DNA from: Clonostachys chloroleuca
Lineage: Eukaryota > Ascomycota > Sordariomycetes > Hypocreales > Bionectriaceae
Assembly (NCBI GenBank): GCA_037952775.1
Contig: JBANAY010000004.1
Location: forward strand, 9,486,001 to 9,550,000
Reading direction: 5' to 3'
Length of the DNA stretch: 64,000 bases
How positions within the stretch are numbered: the stretch's first letter is position 1; each line of letters begins with the position of its first letter. Below the pieces are notes generated by a model, which worked only from the letters and a program-made list of their open reading frames with translations, was not told the DNA's origin and made no database searches. The position numbers were made by a program, and so were the translations under genes. Positions 34,239-45,319 of this stretch are shown here, in pieces.

Positions 34239-35635
34239 CTAACTGGTGTCTTTTGTATTTGGTTTGCGGCCTCGTACGGCGCCTTTGCCTTCACTAATTA
34301 CCCCTAGGTTTACTTCATGTGACAGTCTCTTACCACTTGGATCTTGACCATGCAAGTTCATGGTTGGATCATGCTTTTTCTTTTTCAGGGAGCGTGAACG
34401 CTTGGGTGGATGTATAAAGTCGAGAGACAGCTCAATCTCGGACATGTCCGTAGTCTGATGCGAATTTAGGCTGATATCATTAGTTGTAGTTCGACTAGTG
34501 GTGGTCTCGGATGCGTCTTCTGAGGGTGCACTAGTATGTAGCGATTGAATAGCGGCTGGCAAAAGTGTGATCTTGTTTGCCTGCGCAATGGCCTCATCTC
34601 GCTGCTGCTTAGCCCAGTCCTTACCGTTGCGATACGCAGCACCTTGACGAAACGTGTCAACATCGCTAGTCATGGACCAACCCTTCAGCTGAGTCATAGC
34701 ATAGCCAGATGGCATTTGGGGGGTCGACGGCGGAATTGTATGGCTTGTGTAAGCCTTTAGAGTGCCTCCATGGTATGTCCATGCGAGGGTGTAGGCCTTG
34801 TTATCGTGAATTTGTTCGGCCCCAAAGGATTGTAGAGCGTTAAGTGCCCGGGAGCCGAGAGCCCCGTCATAAGTTGCTTGCCGAGTTGCCACGGACAAAG
34901 GACCATCCGGTCCCTTGACCTCGAGGAAATTGTTTGGCGCTATTGGTAGATCATCTTGAGTTGAGGGGATGATAAAGTTGCTGAATGCCTCTCGGACCTC
35001 CTTCTTCAGCTGTTCCGGCCGGGTACCATAGTATAAGTCTGGTTTAGCACAGACAAGCGATCCGTCAGTCAAATGGTCGAGGTTTGTGAATGCAACATCG
35101 CTTGCGATAGCCCTTGGATCACCGGAATCTCCTTCGATGAGTGGAGTCACGGTCGCAACTACTCTGCTCTCTGTTGTCGCATGAGCGTCTGCACGTTCGA
35201 ACTTCTCAAACTCCTCCTCGGAAAATCGACTGGGTGATAGGGATTTCCTGGGTTTCGCAAGCGCTCTCCTGATATCGTCTATATTCTCGGGTTTGTCAAC
35301 TCTGTCTCCATCGTATGGGTTCGACTCTGATCGCGTATGTTGTTGCGACGATCGAGCTCTCGTAACGCGTTTCGGGTCAAGACTGGCCGCGAGAGGTTGT
35401 CCCAGAACTGCGGAGGAGGAACGGAGGGATGGTTGAGCATGCGCTTCTTCGGGGGATATATGTCGGCATCCAGTCTCGGCCGCTTCGTGCGATTCGTTGG
35501 CGAGAGCAGGCGGCCGCGTTGGTCGACCATCCTCGGTGCTTGCACATGGTCGGCGCGAAGGTGCATTGATGGATCATGGGGATCTGGTGGTGGATTAGGC
35601 AGAAATGGCCAATTCCAACCAGAGCGCGGATCCAT
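34239..35635 (-). pseudogene. DUF7924-type protein gene with a frameshift
   Basis: A member of an expanded fungal family that I recall under the name DUF7924. The first frame, from the ATG at 35635, gives an Arg/Pro-rich N-terminus (RPRLDADIYPPKKR, then PPPQFWDNLSRP). A second frame gives SNPYDGDRVDKPENIDD, a FSEEEFEKFERADAHA segment and the main domain. That domain runs through TNLDHLTDGSLVCAKPDLYYG, NNFLEVKGPDGPLSVATRQATYDGALG and AYTLAWTYHGG to a basic C-terminus. The frame changes somewhere between 35320 and 35375; I find no plausible intron there. An ExK element within FLEVKG, with a preceding Asp, recalls PD-(D/E)XK nuclease-like folds, but this is an inference. Either one indel disabled the gene or the assembly has an error. 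Confidence 0.6.
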
Positions 35636-36127
35636 CAGCTCAGCTGAGAGGCACTAACGAACCGCCCAGCATGAAACATAACACACTTAGAACCTCGAGC
35701 ATGAATTTTGAATTTAATATCAGAACAATCAAGCCAGTAATAAACACAATACTAAGCTAAATATCGTAGAATAATTAGTTATTTTCTCATTATTATATTC
35801 AGTATTATTCAAAGACGGGGTCCCTGCCTTGCCTGAGAAGAGCTTTAGCCACTTGCCGCCGAGCCGCTCATAGCTTTGTAGCCGTCGCTGACCTGGCTGT
35901 TTGCCCCGCGCCGAACTATTGATCACGGCCATGCTCTTCACTGTGCAAGCGCCTATGCGCACGATTAGGCATAAGCGCTGGCATGAATTCACGGATTGGC
36001 GTTTGAATCAAGGCATGAGTCGGGGCGACCTAAATTTAGCACCCCCAGCACGGTACATATCCTATATATAATAATCTCCGCAACAAGAGAACAGTAAATG
36101 TGTGTTCCGTGCGCTTGAACTCGCTCT
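35636..36127. other. Intergenic, no gene seen
   Basis: About 490 bases, AT-rich in its first part. No gene. Confidence 0.55.
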
Positions 36128-36813
36128 TTATCTGTTTTTCCGTAACATGCTTGTGATCACGCCCTTTTCTGTGTCTACCTGGCCGACAGTCTCAAACTCA
36201 AACTTTGCGTACAGATAGACGCCTGCTGGCGATGCCAGCACATACATATGTCTATTGTGTTGGTCTGCCTTCTGGCAAATCCATTTCAACATAAGTGAAC
36301 CAACATCTTGGTTCTGGTGTTCCGTATGTACAGACATAAACGTTAAGCATATTTGAAGTTTAGAGACCAGGACCGCGAGTTAAACATATGCTACATGTAC
36401 TTACGCATCACATTATTAAGGGTTCTGAGGATGCGTTTCCGCTCCTCCATCAGAGCATTTGATACCTTCAACCATGCAGAAACATCAAGTTTGTCTGGAA
36501 GGTAATTTCCTTCTTTGCAGCTCCTTTTCGATTGATCCGGCCTGCTGCACATGGTCGCGTTTTCCAATACCCAGCCAGCAAATCCGAGTGGTGCACCATC
36601 GACTGCGCAGGCTTTGCAAAGTTGTGTGCCACTGTAGAAGGCACGTTCCATGCTAATAGTGTACCATTTCACAATATCCTCGCGCTCGTCATCTCCCAAG
36701 ATGGCGTTAAACATGATTCGGTACAGTGGACCGTCCTGCATTGCAGGGTAGTCGATACTTCGGACAAGCAAGGCGATGTCCGAGTACTTTACATCGGAGA
36801 GAGAGAGCGCCAT
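36128..36813 (-). CDS. GNAT-family N-acetyltransferase with an abnormal splice acceptor
   Basis: A GNAT acetyltransferase of about 212 residues, split into exons 36405-36813 and 36128-36357. The start MALSLSDVKYSDIALLVR is usual for fungal members. The acetyl-CoA-binding strand-loop-helix is SVHTEHQNQDVGSLMLKW, a variant of the Q/RxxGxG/A loop (here QNQDVG, so one glycine is missing). The C-terminal half reads YVLASPAGVYLYAKFEFETVG. The donor at the end of exon 1 is GTAAGT, and only a join after TCTCTAAAC keeps family sequence in frame (NNVM then LQICLTFMSVH). That would make a 47-nt GT-AC intron. The nearest alternative AG with the right frame lies inside the cofactor loop. I think the acceptor was mutated, which would make this a recent pseudogene. 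The substrate is unknown. Confidence 0.6.
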
Positions 36814-38454
36814 ACTCTCCGTTCATCAACTACACTCTGGGATTTCAAGGACAACAGAAGTCGTATTGCAAAGGAGGTGTTGAGGCATGTTCAACACACT
36901 TAACCCGGCTGTGCATGTCACAGCTGACATCATCTCGCTTTATTTAGACCTGTCTACCCTATAGCTGAAGCATCGAATGGCGTATCTTCGCTCCGTCTAA
37001 AGACTGCCTCGAATGTCGTGATTGCGCGGGTCATACTTTACGTCATCATCTCTTGGGTTGTTTGCAATTCGCCATAAAATAAAGGAACAAACTGATGTAC
37101 TTTGGGAACTACTGGGTTTGTGTCGTGCAGATGGAACACAAAGGCCTTCCAAAATGAGGATCTCGAAGAACCTTTTTCTGATGCATGCATGATCGGGTCC
37201 GTAAACATGTGCCATTTAATTGGCCGTGGTGCGTTCAAAGGTAGGTGATAAAAATAACACCCATTTATTAATTGATCAAAGCATTCTCAGCAACAACCCC
37301 GCATCGTATTTGTGATTGCTGGCACACGGGTGATGCCCACATTCCTTTTAGTTTCACCTGGAACAATCAGGGGTGGGTAAGGCAGGCCAGCAGCAGGTGA
37401 AGAAACCTAAGTTGAGGAGCAAGTTAAATTGGATTCGCGGCAGAACGAGTGCGGCCACCCCCTGTCCATTCAGGCTGATGCAAGGCAGAGCGCTGAATCA
37501 AGCGGTGGGTGGAACAGACGACTCATGCCAACCAACGAAACCTGGGGCTGAGCGTGCCCTTGGATGTGACAGCAGTGTCCCGCCTATTTTAGGAAGCTGC
37601 GTTGATCTGTGCTGCATGGGGGAGGTGTCCAGGGAGGCTCGTCGCAGGTCGGTACCGACGCACGCCGAAGTGGTGGGAGACCAAGCCCCGAATCACTCAG
37701 ACTGAGTAAGGCAGTGGGGGGAAATTAGTAATTACTACTCGATAGATCATTAGGGCAGATCGTGGCCGGCATCTCATCCGACCACTTGCCCATCGTTATA
37801 ATTTCTTTGTCATTGAAACAGGCAGTGAACACAGGTCAAGGTGGCTGTTGGCTGATACGGCACAGGACCAAGACACTCGCAGGCTGTGGTCACTTGTTTT
37901 TCTGCCACTGTGCTATGATTCCCTGGTAAAAATGTCCTGGTGGAAATATTGAACATTAGTGATTCTCTTTCAATGTCAATTAAAAACCGATGTCGAAGTG
38001 AGAACCTGGGGTTGATCAATTGTTGATTAGATAGTTGTAGGGGTAGTAGGTGCCAAGACCAGCATGGATTAGGACCACGGCAGCCCTACACATATTACGG
38101 CCACCATCGGATGCTAATTAGTCAAGCCCGGATTCCGTGACGGCACAGTGGAGTTGGTGCTTCCTAGTGCGAGTGGGCTGGCTGCCATGCGATGCCATCG
38201 TTGATCCCCATTGGGATGCATGGGACGGCGCCGTGTTTCGTACTTTCGTTTCCGGCACAGGATCCAGATCCACGTGCCTGATGTGTGTTGCAGCTTGCCA
38301 GCATCCTCCGTCTGCGACAGGCCGCACCTCATCGTATCTGCAAATCCACCAGAAGGGCATCTTGTGCCGCCCATTGGAGATTGTGTACGCCGCTAATTTT
38401 AGACACTCATCAACGGCACAGCCTTACACCATCTCAGTATCCTTTAGAAATGTT
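36814..38454. other. Intergenic, no gene seen
   Basis: About 1.6 kb with short unconvincing frames only. Confidence 0.5.
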
Positions 38455-38460
38455 TATAAA
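38455..38460 (+). promoter_or_regulatory. TATA-like box of the repeat-precursor gene
   Basis: TATAAA lies about 250 nt before the ATG at 38709. A CT-rich stretch, typical of 5' leaders of strongly expressed fungal genes, fills the interval. Confidence 0.35.
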
Positions 38461-38708
38461 ATCCGACTTGATCTCCATCAACATGTACTTTTCTCATCAA
38501 CCAACACAGCAAGCAATCCCTACCTAGTAGCCGGCCTCCTAGCTTTCCTTGAGTTTTTTTCATTTAGCAGTCTGCTTTACTCTCTTCGACCTGTTACATT
38601 TCTCAATTTGACCTGCTGGTTTCTTTCCTTCGATTTTCTTCACAAGATCGACTTTCTTTACTTCATTCTACCTTCCAAATCCAACTTCATTTCCATTACA
38701 AATTCACA

Positions 38709-40475
38709 ATGGTCGCCCCCAAGCAACTCAGCCTCGCCGCCCTCGTCTGGCTCGGCCTCGCCAGCCAGGGTCTCGCCCTCCAGGTCGACCAAGCATCCAA
38801 CGATCTCACACTAGTGGAGAGAGCTGAGGTCCCCAGCGGCAAGCTGGGCGTCGCCCTTGCGCCCAACCAGAAGCTCCCCAAGGTCGGATCCGCCCACAAG
38901 GCTGGCAAGAGCGAAAAGGCTGGCAAGGGCGGCAAGCTCGGCGTTGCTCTGGCCCCCAACCAAAAGACTCCCAAGTCTGGAAAACACCACAAGGCCGGCA
39001 AGCATACCACCAGTGCTGCTTCCGGCAAGAAAGCCCACAAGTCTGGCAAGCTGAGCGCCGCTCTCGCCCCCGAATCCAAGCCCGAGCACAAGGAGCGGGA
39101 CCTTGAGGAGCGCAAGATCAGCGCCAAGGGTGTTGCCAAAGGCGTCGGCAAGGTCGCCAAGGGCGCCCTGAGGCTCTTATTCCGTGACCTCGAAGCGCGA
39201 GACGTTGATGAACTCAGCGAGCGAGACCTCGAGGAGCTCATCGCTCGTTATTATGACGAGGAGGAGCTTGTTGCTCGTGACCTCGAGGAGCGTAAGATCA
39301 CTGCCAAGGGCGTTGCTAAAGGCGTTGGCAAGATCGCCAAGGGTGCCCTGAGGCTCCTCTTCCGTGACGTCGAAGCGCGAGATGTTGATGAACTTAGCGA
39401 GCGAGACCTCGAGGAACTCATCGCTCGCTACTATGACGAGGCAGAGGAGCTTGCTGCTCGTGACCTCGAGGAGCGCAAGATCAGCGCCAAGGGTGTCGCC
39501 AAGGGCATTGGCAAGGTTGCCAAGGGTGCCCTCAACCTCCTTCTCCGTGACATCGAAGAGCGTGATATTGACGAACTTGAGGAGCGAGACCTCGAGGAGC
39601 TCGTTGAGCGCTACTTTGACGAGGAGGAGCTCACTGCCAGATACTTCGATGAGACAGAGCTTGATGAGCGTGACCTCGAGGAGCGCAAGATCACCGCCAA
39701 GGGTGTGGCCAAGGGTGTCGGCAAGGTCGCCAAAGGTGCCTTGAAGCTGTTCTTCCGTGACCTTGAGGAGATCGAAGAGCGCGACTTCGAGGAGCTTAGT
39801 GAGCGTGATCTCGACGAACTTGAGGAGCGAGACCTTGAAGAGCGCAAGATCACTGCCAAAGGTGTTGCCAAGGGCGTTGGCAAGGTCGCCAAGGGAGCCC
39901 TTAAGCTCTTCTTCCGTGACCTTGACGCGCTGGATGAGCGTGATCTGGAAGAGTTTGACGAGCGTGACATTGAGGAGCTCGCTGCCCGATACTTCGATGA
40001 CTCCGACATTGAGGAGCGTGACCTTGAGGAACGAAAGATCACCGCCAAGGGTGTCGCCAAGGGTGTTGGAAAAGTCGCAAAGGGAGCTCTGAAGCTCCTC
40101 TTCCGTGATCTCTCCGAGCGCGAGGATCTGGATGAGCGTGACATTGATGAGCTCTTCGCCCGTCACTTCGATGAGGAGGAGCTCGCTGCCCGATTCTTCG
40201 ATGAGACTGAGATCGACGAGCGCGACCTTGAGGAGCGCAAGATCACCGCCAAGGGTGTTGCCAAGGGCGTGGGCAAGGTCGCCAAGGGGGCTCTGAGGCT
40301 GCTCTTCCGCGATGTGGAGGAGCGGGATTTCGAGGATGGGCTTGCTGAGCGTGACATGAGTGATCTCGTGACTCGCTACTTTGACGATAGTGAGCTTGTT
40401 CTCGAGAGCCGAATGGTCAGAGCCGGCTTCAACCGAGGCCCTGCCCGCCAGCCTGGGCAAATGTCTATTGCTTAG
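38709..40475 (+). CDS. Secreted multi-repeat precursor of seven cationic amphipathic peptides
   Basis: An intronless 588-residue protein. Residues 1-23 are a clear signal peptide. Residues 43-125 are basic and hold three copies of a GKLGVALAPNQK-like unit (third copy GKLSAALAPESK) in a Lys/Gly/Ser-rich context. From residue 130 on there are seven copies of a 23-residue core starting at Lys 136, 196, 257, 327, 380, 443 and 511. Each starts KI(T/S)AKGVAKG and continues (V/I)GK(V/I)AKGAL to a hydrophobic end such as LLF or FFF-like LFF. Lys or Arg sits at core positions 1, 5, 9, 13, 16 and 20 (Asn at 20 in core 3), one face of a helix. Cores are divided by strongly acidic spacers of 30-47 residues rich in RDLEE, DEL and RYFDE. 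Every core is preceded by DLEER and usually followed by Arg-Asp. There is no cysteine. The layout is that of a multi-copy peptide precursor: a signal peptide, neutralising acidic propieces and repeated basic cores. I do not recognise a named family. Confidence 0.85.
   Translation: MVAPKQLSLAALVWLGLASQGLALQVDQASNDLTLVERAEVPSGKLGVALAPNQKLPKVGSAHKAGKSEKAGKGGKLGVALAPNQKTPKSGKHHKAGKHTTSAASGKKAHKSGKLSAALAPESKPEHKERDLEERKISAKGVAKGVGKVAKGALRLLFRDLEARDVDELSERDLEELIARYYDEEELVARDLEERKITAKGVAKGVGKIAKGALRLLFRDVEARDVDELSERDLEELIARYYDEAEELAARDLEERKISAKGVAKGIGKVAKGALNLLLRDIEERDIDELEERDLEELVERYFDEEELTARYFDETELDERDLEERKITAKGVAKGVGKVAKGALKLFFRDLEEIEERDFEELSERDLDELEERDLEERKITAKGVAKGVGKVAKGALKLFFRDLDALDERDLEEFDERDIEELAARYFDDSDIEERDLEERKITAKGVAKGVGKVAKGALKLLFRDLSEREDLDERDIDELFARHFDEEELAARFFDETEIDERDLEERKITAKGVAKGVGKVAKGALRLLFRDVEERDFEDGLAERDMSDLVTRYFDDSELVLESRMVRAGFNRGPARQPGQMSIA
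39114..40307 (+). repeat. Seven-unit coding repeat
   Basis: The units encode the seven cores and their spacers; core starts fall at 39114, 39294, 39477, 39687, 39846, 40035 and 40239. Spacing is irregular (159-210 bp). Codons vary mostly at third positions between units while the peptide stays nearly constant. Confidence 0.85.
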
Positions 40476-42789
40476 AGTATCGAAACCGGTGAATGAGTTG
40501 TTGAAACGTGAATGGGAATGAATATGAGCGTCTTTGTTTTCTCTTTTTTCCTTTCTTTTCTTTTTTGATTCTATTTATATATTTTCAGGCTAGTATATGC
40601 ATTTCAAAATTCAATACCCCAACGCAGCAAATGCTGAGTTGAATATGAAAATTGCTTGTTCACTTTGATACCATATTTTGATACTTCTATTGTGAGATTT
40701 AAGGGAGAACAGTAAGGTAAATCGCGACGTATGCTATGCCCCCTTTCGCCAGATGTAATAAATGTGGTTACATTAATAAATGCAGAACAAAAGGATGATG
40801 CACACTCACAATTATTGCACGCAACATCAACACAAGTTTGTTATTGGGCATCATAGTCACAGATGCCTACACGGGAAATGGTTCGTTACACCCGCTGCCT
40901 CGATTTCAAAACAGAGAATGTGGTGCTCTTGCTCGAAGTTATTCCGCCAGAAGGGGTCCTTCATCAGTTGATCGGCTGAGGCTACAAGGCCACAGTGTAT
41001 AGCGGGATCATTCTCGCATCAAAGAGCCGCCGCCAAGACGATTTTGGCTCGTTGCTGGAATTTTCTAGTAGGTCATATTCCCATGTATCTGCCATTACCA
41101 GTCATTTGGTTCAACATCTGGCCTCCTTTGATGGCTTTGTTGCGGCCCTTTCGAATGTATAAGAATACAAAGAAATTGTAGACGAAGCAGCCAGCGGGAC
41201 TGAAACGCATCTCCATCCAGTCATCGTTAGAGAGTAGTCGATGGGCTAGCCGATGACAGTTTTGAAAGCCACAGATATTGATTTCCATAAGAGGCGTCAT
41301 CGGGTGAATGATAGATGTCAGCTGCATCTAATCACTCTACAGAGGCTGGGCCGAAACTTGTAGGGCCGTGAATATCTGATGCCTGAGGCAACTCGGGAAC
41401 TTGGCTAAGACTTCCCGGACTGGTCGTTCCTTCCCCGAACAAATTTGGGGGTCACGTGGTGGCAGTCTTGCTTGGCTATAGTTGCGAGGACCTTCCATTG
41501 AGCTCTGCTTCAGAATCTGCATTAAACAAATCGGCAAACTTGTCCGCGGATGCCCTGCGAAATGTATCAATATCACAAATTGGCGCTGCCCCTCCCCCTC
41601 CCCCCTTTCTTCTTCTTGTTTTTCTCTTTACATGCTGCATAACCTGAAGAGCTCTCCCACTTGGTGACCAGATGTTTAGAGCTAAGAATCTCTAAATATC
41701 AAGACAGGAATGGGTTTGGGGGGGGCAACGCCAACAACTCGAAGAATGACAACTATGGAGAGTAAAACTAGCAGCAAGCTAGATTTCAGAGCGATCATCA
41801 TGCAAAATAGCTAAAGTGCGAACATTCACGGCCCGAGTTCAAACAAGAAAGAAACCATCTCGAACAGCCAGGGAGCCCGTTCGACCATTTGGGAAAAAAC
41901 CCCTATTGGTGTTTGAGTTATGAATGAAAGAATGCTGGCGCAAACCAGAGAGCTCGACGGAAACATTTCCTGGGCCACGTGCGACTTGGGTAGCACTGTT
42001 CATCTTCCTCCGTTTCCGATCCTATCGTTTACAGTGAGAGGAGAGGCTATGAGATGCTTTCTCCTGCCACATCTTATACTCGATGGTATATCTCCTACGC
42101 TATTCTCTTGCGTGGGAATCCTCGAGGTGTACCAGATCGCTTAGGGCCACGGATGAAGGTGTTCATGTCATGTATCCCGTTAGAGGATCCCATGGTCCGG
42201 TGAGTCAATTTATTCTTCTATGAGCACTCAGACATTGCCTAGTAATGCCTGAAGCTGCGTGCCCCAAACTGAACCTGTCATAAGCTTGTCCATCGATCCA
42301 AGAGTCGCATTCTATCGGTTCCAGCCACCCTGGCTCGGATTTGAACACCATTAAAGATGATATTCTGCGTTTATTAGTATGTGACCGAGGTGAGCTTTAG
42401 CACTGGAGACAATAACAAGGCATACCAGCTAATCAATATTTGAGATATTTCATGGCTCCCCTATCATCCCGTTCAAGGCATTTACGCCGTTCCACTGTCC
42501 CTAAACACAATTCGAACGCACATCCCCACAAGCCACTCCTTGTCTAGCACGAGGAAAGGAGACCTAGGACCAGGAACAAAGCCCCAAATTCCGAAAATAG
42601 CTTCCTGAATCCTAGCGGAGAAGTCTGCAACAGATCTTATCCATCTGCTTTGAGATTACATTGCTAACCATATTCGATGTCCAAAGACCACATTGAACTG
42701 CCGTGCAAACAGGAATATTTCGACTTACGTACCAAGAGTACTTAACTTTGATGCCACTCGAATAATCTTGTTCGTGAGTTGGTCATTCA
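40476..42789. other. Intergenic, no gene seen
   Basis: About 2.3 kb. It starts with an AT-rich, T-run-bearing 3' flank. No coding frame is convincing. Confidence 0.5.
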
Positions 42790-43135
42790 TGGAAATAGTC
42801 TACCAAGTTGGGGGCAGAGTCATTGAGGAGGGAGAGAATCTTCCAAGCTGGAGTGAACCTTCCAGTAGGAAGTGAGTTTTTCAAACAGCGAGAGCGTTTG
42901 CAAAGTAGGGGGTTAGTCTTCTTAGTCGAGCATGGATCGTTGGATTGGTTGGGTAGTGTGTAGCCACACACTACCTATCAACAACGTTTCGCTCCAAACT
43001 TGGAAGATTGGCTCAAAACTTTGCAAACGCTCTTGCTGTTTGAAGGGCTCACTTCCTACTGGAAGGCTCACTCCAGCTTGGAAGATTCACTCCCTCCCCA
43101 ATGGCATTCACCTTGTTTGGATGACTGTTTTCCCT
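42790..43135. mobile_element. Fold-back (inverted-repeat) element
   Basis: Two arms of about 170 bp (42790-42960 and 42967-43135) are imperfect reverse complements around a 6-nt centre. Positions that pair sum to about 85925 across the whole length, so the arms are collinear. Clear blocks are GGTAGTGTG with CACACTACC at the centre, 42881-42906 with 43018-43043, and 42837-42877 with 43048-43088. The arms also carry short internal repeats of GGAAG and TTCACTCC type. Size and form fit a MITE-like or fold-back element; no transposase or target duplication was identified. Confidence 0.65.
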
Positions 43136-45260
43136 TGGTTGGGAGACTTGCTCCCCAGAATGGAACGCCCACCTCCTCAGCCTAATCATTCGGAGCCTCT
43201 ATTACTAGCTGATATCTCGTCTAGTCGACTATTACGAGTGTTCTCACCAACATTGCCGGAACTCGTAGCAAGGGGAGAGCATTCCAGTGCTGCACAGGAG
43301 ATGGGACCTCTTCATGTAAGTGCGACTGATAATAACTCATCTTACGTGTTGGTGACTTGGCTAACCTTTCACGCCTTTTACTATCTAGATCCGATCTCAA
43401 AACTCAACCGCTTACTATTAGATCTAAAAGGCAAATATGGATTCGTCGAAAAGGATAGCCAAGAGTATTGCGCGTCAAAGCCTCACGCCAAATTTCCCTG
43501 GGACGTGGATTGCCCTTGCGCAAAGGCGATATCTCCGAGGGGGAACTAGTTGCCTACGCTGGGTGGCCTTTGAGGGCAAATACTTCCATCGTGAAACTGT
43601 GCCGGTAGGTTTAGGCTCTTATGGTTTGTTTCATGAGTGCTGACAACGCCGTTCAAGAGGACCACTGTAGCCGCACCTGGATTCACCGTGCGTGTCTTTC
43701 AGGGGACTTTCAACATCGCCAGGATGGAGGTTGAGGTTCGTACGTCTAGGCTCGCGGACGTTACCGTTAGCCACATTTAGAACATGGAACGGTTTCAAGA
43801 GATCACTGCTTGGATTTTGGGTGTGAATAATGCGCGCTTGTTCATTAGGTATCGCAAGGAATGGTAGCGAATCGCGGAAAGGGCTAGCCGTCAATTCAAT
43901 ATGCAAATGGTCTTTTCATTAACGCAATTTTAATAATCTGACAATCAGAAGAGCAAGGACCTTAAATGTCGTTAAGACCTCATCCTCGCCTGAACCTTTA
44001 ATCCGCGTCTGTAAGGGCTTAAATCTCGTCCTCATCAGATGGGTTAGAACATGAAGGGGGAGAATGATAATTTGTTACACAGAATCTGATCTCCTGTATG
44101 TATTGGTGTTTCTATGGATGCCTCAGTCAGAGCGTGTCGTCTCGGACTAAACTTTGGCAGCTCCTCTACCAAGAGACCATGGCGGTAATACTTAGGCTGC
44201 TCTTCTTGCTGGCTCTATTGCTGCTAGCCAACCTCCAAGTAGTCCACCCCTAGGTGGCTCTGGCTTCCAGTATGGTAGGTGCCCACGGCCACCTATTGGC
44301 AAGTTTTATATGGCCACTAAACCCTGCTCGACTAGGGTAATGATATGGGATCTCCAGCCTCGTAGCTCGCCCCTCTGCCATACTAATCCACATTAGCTGC
44401 CGCCTGGTAGGGAATTAAGAAGAGACTATGAGGAAACTCACGTAAAACAGCCCCCCCCGTGCCTGTTGCGCAATGTCCTGCACCTCCCTTAGTTCTCGGA
44501 TAGAAGTCTGAACGAGCGATGGCCAGCCTAAAGACTGACACATCGAACTTCAAGACTCTCCTGCCATACCGCTGCCACCGCCTATTTCTCATACTAGACT
44601 GTAAAGTTGAAAAGAACACCTAGAGAGATGGATTAGTGGGTTATTTAGCTAATGCGACAGGAGTGTCTGTTCGACCTGGCCGAGTGATTAGTCCTGCGTT
44701 CGTTACTTACTTTTCCCAAGTCGTAGGATCTCCCTGGCTTCAGGATTCTTTTGTGGGATCAATGTCATCCCTTGCCATGAACAATCCAGAGGACGAGAAC
44801 GTTCCTCTGGCTCCAAGAGAAGCGACGTCTTCGGGAAACGCGGGTACCTACCCGTGCCATATCTAACGCCCCTTCGGCCCGAGATCCCAGCGTCAAACCC
44901 GAGGGCCAGGTAATTGGAGTCAGACGACATACGAGTAGTGCCTGAATTGTTAACATGGCCCTCTACACCGCTAGCCTCTTCCCCAAGTTGGACACTGTCT
45001 GGGTTGGCAAGAGGGAGGTCGTTGTAAATAGGGGACAATGATTCCTTGTGTTTCAAACTTGATGGCGTCGGCATCGAGACAGTCTTCTGCTGTAAGGTTG
45101 ATCAGCCGCCGGGGCCGCAGGCAGAGGTTGAGGTGTACATGTCGATGACTTTCACGTCAGGTTTTGCCCCAGGTACCTTGCGACCAACTCCGAACCCATC
45201 TCCCATAAGCTTGAGTGCGGTAGGAATATGGCAGAGAGGCTTCAAATTATTATTCATTGG
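43136..45260. other. Gene-poor region, possible fragment at 44703-45074
   Basis: Two kilobases without a recognised gene. A minus-strand frame at 44703-45074 begins MPTPSSLKHKESLSPIYND and has protein-like composition, but no family was recognised. It may be an exon or a relic. Confidence 0.4.
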
Positions 45261-45319
45261 TGTTGAGTTGTCGGGCTCTGGCAGCTTCCATTGTTGTTGA
45301 ACTTTATTCTCTTTCTCTT
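45261..45319 (+). repeat. Dispersed short repeat, copy 1
   Basis: About 60 bases containing GAGTTGTCGGG(C/T)CTGGCA-type sequence and ending TTCTCTTTCTCT. It is about 80-85% similar to the insertion at 45885-45954. Confidence 0.6.

Noticed and set aside
39114..40307. CRISPR-like or satellite array
   Set aside because: The repeats are part of one reading frame, differ at third codon positions and have spacers that also code for protein. Nothing resembles CRISPR.
39177..40460. A 427-residue open frame on the minus strand, antisense to the repeat precursor
   Set aside because: It repeats in step with the sense gene; the repeated GAG/CTC-type codons keep the antisense frame open. The signal peptide and conserved peptide cores exist only on the plus strand.
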